A DNA stretch of 33,968 bases from Roseovarius nitratireducens (GTDB lineage Bacteria > Pseudomonadota > Alphaproteobacteria > Rhodobacterales > Rhodobacteraceae). A program made the position numbers and the translations under genes. Shown here one piece after another: positions 17,572-27,562 of this stretch. Within the stretch, counting starts at the first letter, position 1, and each line of letters begins with the position of its first letter. The stretch covers positions 1 through 33,968 of the forward strand of contig NZ_PDNI01000044.1 of the NCBI RefSeq assembly GCF_002925845.1. Reading direction: 5' to 3'. Under the pieces are notes generated by a model, which was not told the DNA's origin, made no database searches, and saw only the letters and a program-made list of their open reading frames with translations.

Positions 17572-17589
17572 CCTTGAATCTGTTCAAGG
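17572..17589. repeat. Palindrome just upstream of the envelope gene pair
   Basis: A perfect 7-bp inverted repeat (17572-17578 and 17583-17589) with a 4-base spacer, ending three bases before the GGAGGG binding site of the next gene. It could be an operator or a leader hairpin. Like the repeat at 14697-14714 it contains CCTTG and CAAGG half-sites, but with a different inner spacing. Confidence 0.45.
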
Positions 17590-17602
17590 CTTGGAGGGCG
17601 TC

Positions 17603-18553
17603 ATGGCCCAGATAAGGCGCTACATCGTCGCGGGGGGCAGCATTTTCGCGGCTCTCGGCTATGCGTATTTCATGCAGGCCGGGGCGGCCTCGCCACCCGG
17701 ACCTGCCCGTGCGGCACAGGTTGCGCAGCCGGTGGAGATTTCCCGGATCGAGCTGACATCGGCCCCGGCGCTGCCGCTGATGCCCGACCCGGCGACCCTG
17801 CCCGACGCGCAAGTGACGCGCGCCGTGGCCCGTGACATCGCCGTCCCCGGCGATCTTCCGTCGGAGGAGCGCGCGCCGTCCTTTGAGTGCGAGGCCGAGA
17901 TGACGGCCTCGGTGCGCGAGGCGGCGATCGTGCGCCTCGATCTCGAGGCGCCCTGCCATCCAAACGCGCGGGTGACCCTGCACCACAACGGCATGATGAT
18001 CTCGGCTCTCACCGACGTGGACGGGGGCGCCCGCATCGACCTGCCGGCGCTTGCCGAATCGGCCGTGTTCATTGCCGCCTTCGAGGATGGCAAGGGGGCG
18101 CTCGCGACGGCCACGATCGACGATCTGGCACTCTACGACCGGTTCGTGGTGCAATGGAGCGGCGACGCGCGCAGCCTGCGGCTGCATGCGCTCGAATACG
18201 GGGCCGATTTCGGCATGCCCGGCCATGTGTGGTCCGAGGGGACGCAGGCCGAAGCCGAGGGATTCGTAATGCGGCTGGGGGGCGACGTGCCCGGCCCGGC
18301 GCTGCGTGCCGAGGTCTATACATTTCCCACCGCCAGCGCGACGCGGGAGGGCACGGTGGCGCTGAGACTGGAGGCCGAGGTGACCGATGGCAATTGCGGG
18401 CGCGATGTCGAGGCACAGGGCATCTCGACCGAGGGCGACGGGGCCGCGCTGCGGGTGCAAGACCTGGTTCTGCCGATGCCGGGTTGCGAGGCGACGGGTG
18501 AGTTTCTGGTGTTGAAAAACCTGTTCAATGACCTGAATATCGCGCAAAAGTGA
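17603..18553 (+). CDS. Uncharacterised membrane-anchored or secreted envelope protein
   Basis: A 316-residue protein I cannot assign to a named family. It has a basic start (MAQIRRY) and a hydrophobic stretch at about 8-29, a signal peptide or uncleaved anchor, then a Pro/Ala-rich linker to about 90. The remainder looks like beta-rich extracytoplasmic domains with four cysteines (96, 118, 265, 295), enough for two disulfides. Residues 115-160 resemble a carboxypeptidase-regulatory or Ig-like fold (PNARVTLHHNGMMISALTDVDG), a weak impression. The ATG at 17603 has a GGAGGG site 4 bases upstream. It lies between secA and the PstS-like/OmpA gene, 25 bases from the latter, and the two probably form one operon. 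Confidence 0.85.
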   Translation: MAQIRRYIVAGGSIFAALGYAYFMQAGAASPPGPARAAQVAQPVEISRIELTSAPALPLMPDPATLPDAQVTRAVARDIAVPGDLPSEERAPSFECEAEMTASVREAAIVRLDLEAPCHPNARVTLHHNGMMISALTDVDGGARIDLPALAESAVFIAAFEDGKGALATATIDDLALYDRFVVQWSGDARSLRLHALEYGADFGMPGHVWSEGTQAEAEGFVMRLGGDVPGPALRAEVYTFPTASATREGTVALRLEAEVTDGNCGRDVEAQGISTEGDGAALRVQDLVLPMPGCEATGEFLVLKNLFNDLNIAQK

Positions 18554-18578
18554 AGCGCAGGTATTCAGGGATCGGGAC

Positions 18579-20141
18579 ATGGCGGGACTGCGTGCGGCCA
18601 GCCTCGCCGCACTATTCATGGCGGTTTGCGCCGGGCCGGTCGCGGCGCAGGATGTGCTGTTGCGGTCGCATGACGGCACGGTCGCGATAGAAGGCGACCT
18701 GCTCGGATTCGACGGCGAGTTCTACCGGGTGCAAACGGTCTATGGCGAATTGACGATCGATGGCTCGGGCGTGACATGCGAAGGTCCGGGCTGTCCCGAC
18801 CTGGAGGCTTTTGTCGCGCGTGCCGTGTTCTCTGGCGCGCCGATCATCGGGCAGGTGTTGTTGCCGTCGTTGCTCGAGGCGTTTGCAATCCGCGATGGAT
18901 ACGTGCTTCGGCGTCATGACGCGGACGGCGACAGTGCGCGCCTGACCCTCCACGCGCGTGGCGAGGATGCAACGCTTTTGGGCGACTTCCGTTTCCGGCT
19001 GACCACCTCGGATGAGGGCCTCGCCGACCTGCTCGCGGGCGAGGCCGACATCGCGATGAGCCTGCGCGAGGCGCGCGGCGAAGAGCTGGACCGCGCGCGA
19101 GAGGCGGGGCTGGGTGATTTCACGGCACCGGCGCGGATGCGGGTGCTGGCGCTTGACGCGCTGGTGCCGGTCGTGGCCCCCGCCAACCCGGTGCAGAGCC
19201 TGAGCCTGCGTGACCTGTCGCGTATCCTCTCTGGCGAGACCACCAACTGGGCCGCGCTTGGCGTCCCCGACGCGCCCATCGACCTGCATCTCTGGGCGCC
19301 CGACACCGGGATCGGCCAGGCTACCGCCGATCAGGCCATGCTGCCCGAGGGCCGCGATCTGCCGGACCGCATGATCCCGCATCGTGACGGCGCGACGCTC
19401 GCGCGCGCCGTGGTGGCGAATCCTTTTGCGTTCGGCCTCACGCCGCGCTCGGAACAGGGCGAGGCCTGGGAGCTGGCGCTGACCGGGCCGTGCGGATTTG
19501 CGCTGCGGGCGGACCGGCGGACGGTCAAGACCGAGGATTATCCGCTGACCGCGCCGCTGCTTCTCTATCTTCCGGCGCGCCGGATGCCCAAGATCATCCG
19601 CGACTTCATCGCCTATGTTGACGACCCGTCCGCGCAGCTTGTCATCCGGAGGGCGGGGTTCGTGGACCAGGCACCCGAGGAGATCGGCATCGCGCGGCAG
19701 GGCGACCGGTTTGCCAATGCCATCGCGATGGCCGGGGAGGAGACCGGCCTCGACGAGCTCAAGCGCATGGTCGGGCTGCTGGCCCCGCTCAGGCGGCTGA
19801 CCACGAGTTTTCGATTCGAGGCGGGCTCGGCGCGACTCGACGTGCAGTCGCGGTCGAATGTCGAGCGGCTGGCCGATGCGCTGCAACTGGGGCTATACGA
19901 CAACCGGCGACTGGTATTCGTCGGGTTCTCCGACAGCGAGGGCCCGGCAGCGGCCAACCGCGAGATCGCGTTGCGCCGCGCGAAGGCGGTTCGCGACGCG
20001 GTGGTGGCAATGGCGGAAACCGCCCGGCTCGACCGGGTGGATATCGCGGTGGATGCCTTTGGCGAGGCGATGCCGATGGCCTGCGACGATACCGCCTGGG
20101 GCCGGCGGGTGAACCGCCGGGTCGAGGTTTGGGTGCGGTGA
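18579..20141 (+). CDS. Periplasmic PstS-like/OmpA fusion protein
   Basis: A 520-residue exported protein. A signal peptide (about 1-23, cleavage after VAAQ or just before) is followed by a small N-terminal module (about 25-72) ending in GVTCEGPGCP with two close cysteines. A substrate-binding-protein-like domain (about 85-370) carries the PstS-type signature VVAPANPVQSLSLRDLSRILSGE followed by TTNWAALG. The C-terminus (about 408-520) is an OmpA-like peptidoglycan-binding domain (FRFEAGSARLD, GFSDSEGPAAANREIALRRAKAV, GRRVNRRVEVWV). It may bind a small anion while attached to the cell wall. No permease or ATPase genes lie nearby, so a role in ABC uptake is not supported by context. The ligand is unknown. 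Confidence 0.9.
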   Translation: MAGLRAASLAALFMAVCAGPVAAQDVLLRSHDGTVAIEGDLLGFDGEFYRVQTVYGELTIDGSGVTCEGPGCPDLEAFVARAVFSGAPIIGQVLLPSLLEAFAIRDGYVLRRHDADGDSARLTLHARGEDATLLGDFRFRLTTSDEGLADLLAGEADIAMSLREARGEELDRAREAGLGDFTAPARMRVLALDALVPVVAPANPVQSLSLRDLSRILSGETTNWAALGVPDAPIDLHLWAPDTGIGQATADQAMLPEGRDLPDRMIPHRDGATLARAVVANPFAFGLTPRSEQGEAWELALTGPCGFALRADRRTVKTEDYPLTAPLLLYLPARRMPKIIRDFIAYVDDPSAQLVIRRAGFVDQAPEEIGIARQGDRFANAIAMAGEETGLDELKRMVGLLAPLRRLTTSFRFEAGSARLDVQSRSNVERLADALQLGLYDNRRLVFVGFSDSEGPAAANREIALRRAKAVRDAVVAMAETARLDRVDIAVDAFGEAMPMACDDTAWGRRVNRRVEVWVR

Positions 20142-20156
20142 TGCCGCCGTGACCCG

Positions 20157-20933
20157 TTACAGGTAGCCCTCGGCGCGAAAGCTGGCCTCGGCCGATTTGC
20201 CGATGATGACGTGATCGTGCAGCACGAGGCCGAGCGCCTCGGCGGCGCGCGCGACCTCGGCGGTCATGGAGATGTCGGCCTGCGAGGGGGTGGGATCGCC
20301 GGAGGGGTGGTTATGCACGAGGATGAGCGCGCTGGCATCGAGCAGCAGCGCGCGCTTGACCACCTCGCGCGGGTAGACCGGAACGTGATCGACGGTGCCG
20401 CGCGCCTGTTCCTCGTCGGCAATGAGCACGTTCTTGCGGTCGAGGTAGAACACGCGAAACTGCTCGGTCCCGCGATGCGCCATGCTGGTACGGCAATAGT
20501 CGATCAGCGCGGTCCAGGACGAGATCGCCTGCCGCCCCATCACGCGGGATTGTGCGAGCCGGTGAGCGGCGGCCTCGACGATGCGCAACTCGGTGATGAC
20601 CGACGCGCCCACGCCGCCCACCTCCGAGAGCTGCTCGGACGGGGCCGAGAGCACACCCGCGAAATCGCCGAACCGCGCGAGCAGGGCATGGGCGATCGGC
20701 TTGACGTCGCGGCGGGGGATGGCGCGGAAGAGCACCAATTCGAGCATTTCGTAATCCGGCACCGCCGCGGCACCGCCCGAGAGGAACCGCTCGCGCAGGC
20801 GGCGGCGGTGGTCGCGGACATAGGGCGGGTGCCGCTCGGCCCTGTTAGGCCGGTCAGCCGACACCGGGGCCGCGGAGAAAAGCGGCAGGCAGGCATCGGA
20901 AAAGGCGGGCGGCGTCTGCATACCGGGCAGCAT
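20157..20933 (-). CDS. radC: RadC-family (UPF0758) JAB/MPN-domain protein
   Basis: A 258-residue RadC-like protein. A helix-hairpin-helix region (about 95-120, LSEVGGVGASVI) precedes a JAB/MPN domain with a complete metal motif, His207-x-His209-x7-Ser217-x2-Asp220. The biochemical role of RadC is unresolved; the old DNA-repair name is not well supported, although the fold suggests a metallohydrolase with nucleic-acid association. It starts at 20933, with an in-frame ATG at 20921 as alternative. It lies 44 bases after dnaJ on the same strand, separated by a hairpin, and is convergent with the OmpA fusion gene. Confidence 0.93.
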   Translation of the reverse strand: MLPGMQTPPAFSDACLPLFSAAPVSADRPNRAERHPPYVRDHRRRLRERFLSGGAAAVPDYEMLELVLFRAIPRRDVKPIAHALLARFGDFAGVLSAPSEQLSEVGGVGASVITELRIVEAAAHRLAQSRVMGRQAISSWTALIDYCRTSMAHRGTEQFRVFYLDRKNVLIADEEQARGTVDHVPVYPREVVKRALLLDASALILVHNHPSGDPTPSQADISMTAEVARAAEALGLVLHDHVIIGKSAEASFRAEGYL

Positions 20934-20962
20934 CGCGCACCCGCCTTACCAGGAGGTTAACG

Positions 20963-20982
20963 GCTGACGGCTGCCCGTCAGC
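20963..20982. repeat. Stem-loop at the dnaJ stop codon
   Basis: An 8-bp perfect inverted repeat (20963-20970 and 20975-20982) with a 4-base loop. It covers the dnaJ stop codon (20978-20980, minus strand). Four T residues follow on the + strand, but none on the minus strand where dnaJ and radC are read. It may stabilise the dnaJ message or partly separate dnaJ from radC. Confidence 0.55.
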
Positions 20983-22141
20983 TTTTCATCGAGTCCCAGA
21001 AATCCTTGACCGAGGAGAAGAAGCTCTTGCTCTCGGGGTTGTTGTCCTCGCTCATGGCCTCGAACTCGCGCAGCAATTCCTTCTGGCGGCTGGTGAGGTT
21101 CACCGGGGTCTCGACCGCGAGCTCGATGAACATGTCACCCTGCCCGCCGCCGCGCAGCGCCGGCATCCCCTTGCCCCGCAGGCGCATCTGGCGGCCCGAT
21201 TGCGAGCCGCCGGGAATCTTGACGCGCGAGCGACCGCCGTCGATCGTTGGCACCTCGATATCGCCGCCAAGCGCGGCGCGCGTCATCGACACCGGCACGC
21301 GGCAGAACAGGTTGGCCTCTTCGCGCTCGAATATCTCGTGCGGGGCAACCTCGATGAAGATGTAGAGATCACCCGCGGGGCCGCCGCGCATCCCTGCCTC
21401 GCCCTCGCCCGACAGGCGGATCCGGGTGCCGGTCTCGACGCCTGCCGGGATGTTGACGCTGAGCGCGCGTTCCTTGGGCACGCGGCCCTGGCCCTGACAT
21501 TCCTTGCACGGGTTCTTGACGATCTGGCCAAGTCCGCCGCAGGTGGGGCAGGTCCGCTCTACCGTGAAGAACCCCTGTTGTGCGCGCACCTTGCCCATGC
21601 CCGAGCAGGTCGGGCAGGTGCTGGGCTGTGCGCCGCCCTCGGCCCCCGATCCGTCACAGGCGTCGCATGTCGCGGCACTGGTGACCTTGATCGTCTTCTG
21701 CAAGCCGGTATAGGCCTCTTCGAGCGTCACGCGCATGTTGTAGCGCAGGTCGGCACCGCGCGCGGCGCGCTGGCGTCCGCCGCCGCGCCCGCCGCCCATG
21801 AAATCGCCGAAGAGATCGTCGAACACGTCAGAGAACGCGGAGGCGAAGTCGCCCTGGCCGGGCCCGCCGCCAAAGCCACCGCCGGGCCGTGGCCCACCGC
21901 CGCCACCCATGCCGCCCTCGAAGGCGGCATGACCGAACCGGTCATAGGCCGCTTTCTTCTCGGGGTCCTTCAGGACGTCATAGGCTTCGCCCGCCTCCTT
22001 GAACTGGCGCTCGGCGTCGGCGTTGTCCTTGTTGCGGTCAGGATGCAGCTCCTTCGCCTTCTGGCGATAGGCCTTCTTGATCTCGTCCGCCGAGGCCCCC
22101 TTGGACAGGCCGAGCACCTCGTAATAGTCGCGTTTGGCCAT
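20978..22141 (-). CDS. dnaJ: Chaperone DnaJ (Hsp40)
   Basis: A 387-residue full-length type I DnaJ, the co-chaperone that delivers substrates to DnaK and stimulates its ATPase. The J domain (1-70) has the HPD tripeptide at 33-35. A Gly/Phe-rich linker (about 75-125) follows. The zinc-binding region (about 150-225) shows four CxxCxGxG repeats: [24 protein letters not shown] and CKECQGQG. C-terminal substrate-binding domains complete the protein. The start has an AAGGAG site about 8 bases upstream. It follows dnaK after 60 bases, with a strong stem-loop between them. Confidence 0.98.
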   Translation of the reverse strand: MAKRDYYEVLGLSKGASADEIKKAYRQKAKELHPDRNKDNADAERQFKEAGEAYDVLKDPEKKAAYDRFGHAAFEGGMGGGGGPRPGGGFGGGPGQGDFASAFSDVFDDLFGDFMGGGRGGGRQRAARGADLRYNMRVTLEEAYTGLQKTIKVTSAATCDACDGSGAEGGAQPSTCPTCSGMGKVRAQQGFFTVERTCPTCGGLGQIVKNPCKECQGQGRVPKERALSVNIPAGVETGTRIRLSGEGEAGMRGGPAGDLYIFIEVAPHEIFEREEANLFCRVPVSMTRAALGGDIEVPTIDGGRSRVKIPGGSQSGRQMRLRGKGMPALRGGGQGDMFIELAVETPVNLTSRQKELLREFEAMSEDNNPESKSFFSSVKDFWDSMKS

Positions 22142-22163
22142 CTGGGATCTCCTTCAAGCGCAG

Positions 22164-22186
22164 GCCGGGGCCGCAAGGGCCCCGGC
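22164..22186 (-). repeat. Intercistronic stem-loop between dnaK and dnaJ
   Basis: A 9-bp perfect GC-rich inverted repeat (22164-22172 and 22178-22186) with a 5-base loop, between the dnaK stop and the dnaJ binding site. No T-run follows on the minus strand, so it is not a full intrinsic terminator. Such a structure could protect the dnaK message or reduce dnaJ expression relative to dnaK. Confidence 0.65.
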
Positions 22187-22201
22187 GCAAGGCGTATCGC
22201 C

Positions 22202-24115
<1,914 letters not shown>

Positions 24116-24225
24116 GTTTTCGATCCCTTCTTAATTCAGGCGATGTGGCGGAGCCCCGACCCGTTTCGGCATCGGGCCCCCGGATTTGTGACGCGGAGCG
24201 GCAAGGCCGTCCCGCGGTTCGTGGG

Positions 24226-24256
24226 CTATATAGGCAGGGCGGGTCAGCCCTGCAAG
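24226..24256 (-). promoter_or_regulatory. RpoH (sigma-32) heat-shock promoter of dnaK-dnaJ
   Basis: On the minus strand CTTG (24256-24253) and CCTATATAG (24234-24226) are separated by 18 bases, matching the alphaproteobacterial RpoH consensus (CTTG, 17-18 bases, CYTATNTNNG). Transcription would start near 24219, giving a leader of about 100 bases. A perfect 7-bp palindrome (24234-24240 with 24247-24253) occupies almost exactly the spacer between the two elements. Confidence 0.8.
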
Positions 24257-24317
24257 CATCCCGGCTTGCGCTTTGCGGTCAATTCGACCCGATTGCCACA
24301 GGGGCCCCGTGCGTGCG

Positions 24318-24941
24318 ATGAAAAAAGCCGCCATGACCGACCCGACCCTCACCTTGCGCGGTGCCGCGCTCTACCGTGGCTGGCTCGCGTCCGACGCGCA
24401 GGCGCGGCTCGTTGCGGAGGTGCGTGCGGTGGTGATGGCGGCGCCGCTCTTTCGCCCCATCACGCCCTCGGGCAAGGCGATGAGCGTGCGCATGACCTCG
24501 GCGGGGCGGCTGGGCTGGATCAGCGACCGCAAGGGTTATCGCTACGAGCCGCGCCACCCCGATGGCATGGAATGGCCGCCGGTGCCCGAAACCGCGCTTG
24601 GCGTCTGGCGGGCGCTGGTGGATGGGCGGCGCGATCCCGATTGCTGCCTGGTGAATTTCTACGAGCCGGAGGCGCGCATGGGGATGCACCAGGACCGAGA
24701 CGAGGCCGATTTCGACTGGCCCGTGGCGTCGATCTCGCTGGGCGACGAGGCGCTGTTTCGCGTGGGCAACACGACCCGCGGCGGGCCGACCGAATCCGCC
24801 TGGCTGCAGTCGGGCGATGTCATCGTGCTGGGCGGCGCGGCGCGGCTTGCCTATCACGGGGTGGACCGGCTTCGCCCGGGCTCGTCGCGGCTGTTGCGCG
24901 GGCCGGGACGCATCAACCTGACCATGCGCGTGGTCACCTGA
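24318..24941 (+). CDS. alkB: AlkB-type 2-oxoglutarate/Fe(II) DNA repair dioxygenase
   Basis: A protein of about 207 residues that should remove alkyl groups such as 1-methyladenine and 3-methylcytosine by oxidative demethylation. The iron ligands are His124 and Asp126 (GMHQDRDE) and His180 (AYHGVDR). The 2-oxoglutarate/substrate arginines are Arg198 and Arg204 (RINLTMR). The substrate motif VNFYEPEARMG is typical of AlkB. The start is uncertain: ATG at 24318 or 24333, neither with a clear binding site. It is divergent from dnaK and convergent with the ABC permease gene. No ada gene is adjacent, so adaptive-response control is not shown. Confidence 0.92.
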   Translation: MKKAAMTDPTLTLRGAALYRGWLASDAQARLVAEVRAVVMAAPLFRPITPSGKAMSVRMTSAGRLGWISDRKGYRYEPRHPDGMEWPPVPETALGVWRALVDGRRDPDCCLVNFYEPEARMGMHQDRDEADFDWPVASISLGDEALFRVGNTTRGGPTESAWLQSGDVIVLGGAARLAYHGVDRLRPGSSRLLRGPGRINLTMRVVT

Positions 24942-24966
24942 GACGGACAGGACTCGGATCATGGCA

Positions 24967-25788
24967 TCAGCGCCGCGCACTCCACGACAGCGAGGCGTGG
25001 CGGCGCGTGTAGAACTCGCCTATCAACCCGAGCACGACGAGACAGATGCCGATATAGATCGGGTACATCAACGATGTCTTGTGCGGGAAGTAGTTGATGA
25101 ACACGTAGCCGCGCGCCTGGTCGATGTTGTGAAACAGCGGGTTCCAGGCAAACATCTTGTACATGGTGGGTGGCAGCATGTTGACCACGAACATCTTGCC
25201 GGAGGCGATCATGTTGGCGCGCTGGTAGATTGTGGTGAACAGCTTGACGAAGGTCGGGAACCACGGCTTGAGCGCGAGCAGTACGAGCCCCACGCCGACC
25301 CCGGTGAACCACGCCACAAGCACCATGCCGTAGGCATAGGCCGGCTGGTAGATGGTGATCGGCTTGAAGCCGACATGGTACACGAACAGCACGATGATGA
25401 GCGACAGCGTCTGGATATAGAGCGATCCGAGTGCCGCGGAAGAGATGGTGATCGCGGTATTCATGGGCGCGTGCTGCATCATCGGTGAGGCAGGCCCCTC
25501 CGAGCCCACGACCGCGCCGAGCGCCTTGATATGCGTGATATACAGGAAAATCCCCGACATCATGAACAACAGGAAATCGCCGCGCAGCTTGACCGATTTG
25601 AGGCCCAGAACCGTGAAGAACAGGTAGAAGGCCATGACCATGATGATGACGGTCAGGATGTTGAGCCCGAGCGCCACGACGGCGTTGCCGTGCTGCGAGC
25701 GGATGCTGCGCACGGTGGCGTGGTAGATCAACTCTAGGATCACGACCGCCGAATGCAGCGAGGACGACGGTCGGACGGTCTTGAACAT
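24967..25788 (-). CDS. ABC-2 type polysaccharide export permease
   Basis: A 273-residue inner-membrane protein with about six hydrophobic segments, including strong ones near 40-62, 74-95, 122-140, 155-172 and 245-262. It resembles permeases of capsular or O-antigen polysaccharide exporters (KpsM/Wzm type), with the typical late NPLFHNIDQAR motif before the last segments. Such permeases need a KpsT/Wzt ATPase, which is not in this window. kdsB two genes away is compatible with a Kdo-containing capsule. The ATG at 25788 has a GAGG site 9 bases upstream. It is divergent from cysQ. Confidence 0.88.
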   Translation of the reverse strand: MFKTVRPSSSLHSAVVILELIYHATVRSIRSQHGNAVVALGLNILTVIIMVMAFYLFFTVLGLKSVKLRGDFLLFMMSGIFLYITHIKALGAVVGSEGPASPMMQHAPMNTAITISSAALGSLYIQTLSLIIVLFVYHVGFKPITIYQPAYAYGMVLVAWFTGVGVGLVLLALKPWFPTFVKLFTTIYQRANMIASGKMFVVNMLPPTMYKMFAWNPLFHNIDQARGYVFINYFPHKTSLMYPIYIGICLVVLGLIGEFYTRRHASLSWSARR

Positions 25789-25922
25789 GCGCTGTTGCCT
25801 CGTTCCCGGCGACCCCTGTGGCCGGTTCCTTGCCGATCCGCGTCGAACCTAGCATAAGGGGCATCGATTGATCCATCCACTAGTGCCTTAAAGTGGCGCA
25901 AATCAGGCAGGGGAACGACGAT

Positions 25923-26720
25923 TTGGAGCAGGAACGATTGATCGCGGAAATGCGCAGGCTCGCGATCGCCGCGGGCGCGCGGATCATGGAGATCTACGAG
26001 GGCCCTGATTTCGAGGTGAAGGTGAAATCCGACGCGAGCCCGGTAACCGAGGCCGACGAGGCGGCGGATGCGCTGATCTCGGCAGGGCTGCGCGCGGCGT
26101 TTCCCGATGTGGCGCTGGTGACCGAGGAACAGGCCGCCTCGCACGGGCAGAGCGTGACGAGTTTTCTCATCGTCGATCCGCTGGACGGGACCAAGGAATT
26201 CATCAACCGGCGGGGGGATTTCACCGTCAACATCGCCTGGGTCGAGGACGGCGTACCGGTGCGCGGAATCGTCTATGCGCCCGCGCGGGGCCGCATGTTC
26301 TACACCCTGCCCGATGGCCGCGCCGTCGAGGAGGCGGGGCCATTCGATCCCGACACACCCGGCGCGCAGAGCCCGCTGCGTGTTTCGCAGCCGGACAATG
26401 CCGCGCTCATGGTGGTGGCGTCCAAATCGCATCGCGATCAGGCGACCGACGATTATATCTCGCGCTACAATGTGCGCGACATGACGAGCGCTGGCTCTTC
26501 ACTCAAGTTCTGCCTCGTGGCGAGCGGCGAGGCCGATCTCTACCCGCGCCTCGGGCGCACGATGGAATGGGACACCGCCGCCGGTCACGCCGTGCTGGCG
26601 GGCGCGGGGGGGCGCGTGCTGTGCTTCGATGATCTGACGCCGCTTACCTATGGCAAGCCGGGGTTCGCAAACCCGTTCTTCATCGCCTGCGCGCCGGGCG
26701 TCGATCTCGCGGAGGGTTGA
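25923..26720 (+). CDS. cysQ: 3'(2'),5'-bisphosphate nucleotidase CysQ
   Basis: A member of the inositol-monophosphatase/FIG superfamily, about 265 residues from the preferred start. The metal-binding motifs are DPLDGT (85-90) and WDTAAGH (216-222), with the CysQ-type extension KEFINRRGDFTVNIA. It should hydrolyse 3'-phosphoadenosine 5'-phosphate from sulfate assimilation and sulfation. Start choice: TTG at 25923 has an AGGGGA ribosome binding site 8 bases upstream, whereas GTG at 25893 has none; the longer version would add ten residues. The stop overlaps the kdsB region, so the two are co-transcribed. Confidence 0.93.
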   Translation: MEQERLIAEMRRLAIAAGARIMEIYEGPDFEVKVKSDASPVTEADEAADALISAGLRAAFPDVALVTEEQAASHGQSVTSFLIVDPLDGTKEFINRRGDFTVNIAWVEDGVPVRGIVYAPARGRMFYTLPDGRAVEEAGPFDPDTPGAQSPLRVSQPDNAALMVVASKSHRDQATDDYISRYNVRDMTSAGSSLKFCLVASGEADLYPRLGRTMEWDTAAGHAVLAGAGGRVLCFDDLTPLTYGKPGFANPFFIACAPGVDLAEG

Positions 26721-26722
26721 GC

Positions 26723-27523
26723 GTGGGCGTGCTCGTCGTCATCCCCGCGCGCTATGCCTCGACCCGCTATCCCGGCAAGCCGCTGGTGCCGCTGAAGGGC
26801 GCGGGGGGCGTGGCGCGCACGCTGATCGAACGCTCGTGGGCTGCTGCCTGCGCGGTGCCGGGGGTGGACCGCGTGGTGGTGGCGACCGACGACGCGCGCA
26901 TCCGCGACGCGGCGGAGGGATTCGGCGCCGAGGTTGTGATGACGCCCGAAACCTGCGCCAACGGCACCGAGCGCTGCGCCGCGGCCCATGCCGCGCTGGG
27001 GGGTGGATACGAGATTGTCGTCAACCTTCAGGGCGATGCGCCGCTTACCCCGCCGTGGTTCGTGTCGGACCTCGTGGCCGGGCTGCGCGCCGATCCGGAG
27101 GCCGGCGCGGCGACGCCGGTGCTGCGCTGCGACGGGCGCGCGCTGAACGGCTTTTTGCAGGACCGCGCCGAGGGGCGCGTCGGCGGCACCACCGCAGTTT
27201 TCGACAGCCTGGGCCACGCGCTCTATTTCTCCAAGGAGGTGATCCCTTTCACCCCTGACCGCTACGACGATACCGATGCCACGCCGGTGTTTCATCATGC
27301 CGGCGTCTATGCCTATCGTGCGGCGGCGCTCGCGGCCTATCCGGGTTGGGAGGCGGGGCCGCTCGAAGGGCTGGAAGGGTTGGAGCAGTTGCGTTTTCTC
27401 GAGAACGGACGCGCGATGCTCTGCGTAGAGGTGGAGGCCCGCGGGCGGCAGTTCTGGGAGCTCAACAACCCCGAGGACGTGCCGCGCCTCGAGGCAATGA
27501 TGCGAGAGATGGATATCGCCTGA
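26723..27523 (+). CDS. kdsB: 3-deoxy-manno-octulosonate (Kdo) cytidylyltransferase
   Basis: A 266-residue CMP-Kdo synthetase, activating Kdo with CTP for lipopolysaccharide or capsule synthesis. The nucleotide-binding motif VIPARYASTRYPGKPL (about 6-21) is clear, as are ATDD and VNLQGDAPLTP; most enzymes have QGDEP, so Ala replaces Glu here. FHHAGVYAYR and the ELNNPED segment fit the family. GTG at 26723 is preferred because GGAGGG lies six bases before it; an in-frame TTG at 26717 abuts that site and is too close. It follows cysQ directly and lies near a capsule-type export permease. Confidence 0.92.
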   Translation: MGVLVVIPARYASTRYPGKPLVPLKGAGGVARTLIERSWAAACAVPGVDRVVVATDDARIRDAAEGFGAEVVMTPETCANGTERCAAAHAALGGGYEIVVNLQGDAPLTPPWFVSDLVAGLRADPEAGAATPVLRCDGRALNGFLQDRAEGRVGGTTAVFDSLGHALYFSKEVIPFTPDRYDDTDATPVFHHAGVYAYRAAALAAYPGWEAGPLEGLEGLEQLRFLENGRAMLCVEVEARGRQFWELNNPEDVPRLEAMMREMDIA

Positions 27524-27562
27524 GCGCTGCACCGCGCCGGGCCATTCGGGAGAGACCAAGCC

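Noticed and set aside
24116-24317. CIRCE (HrcA) operator upstream of dnaK
   Set aside because: No TTAGCACTC-N9-GAGTGCTAA-like sequence is present; an RpoH promoter explains heat-shock control.
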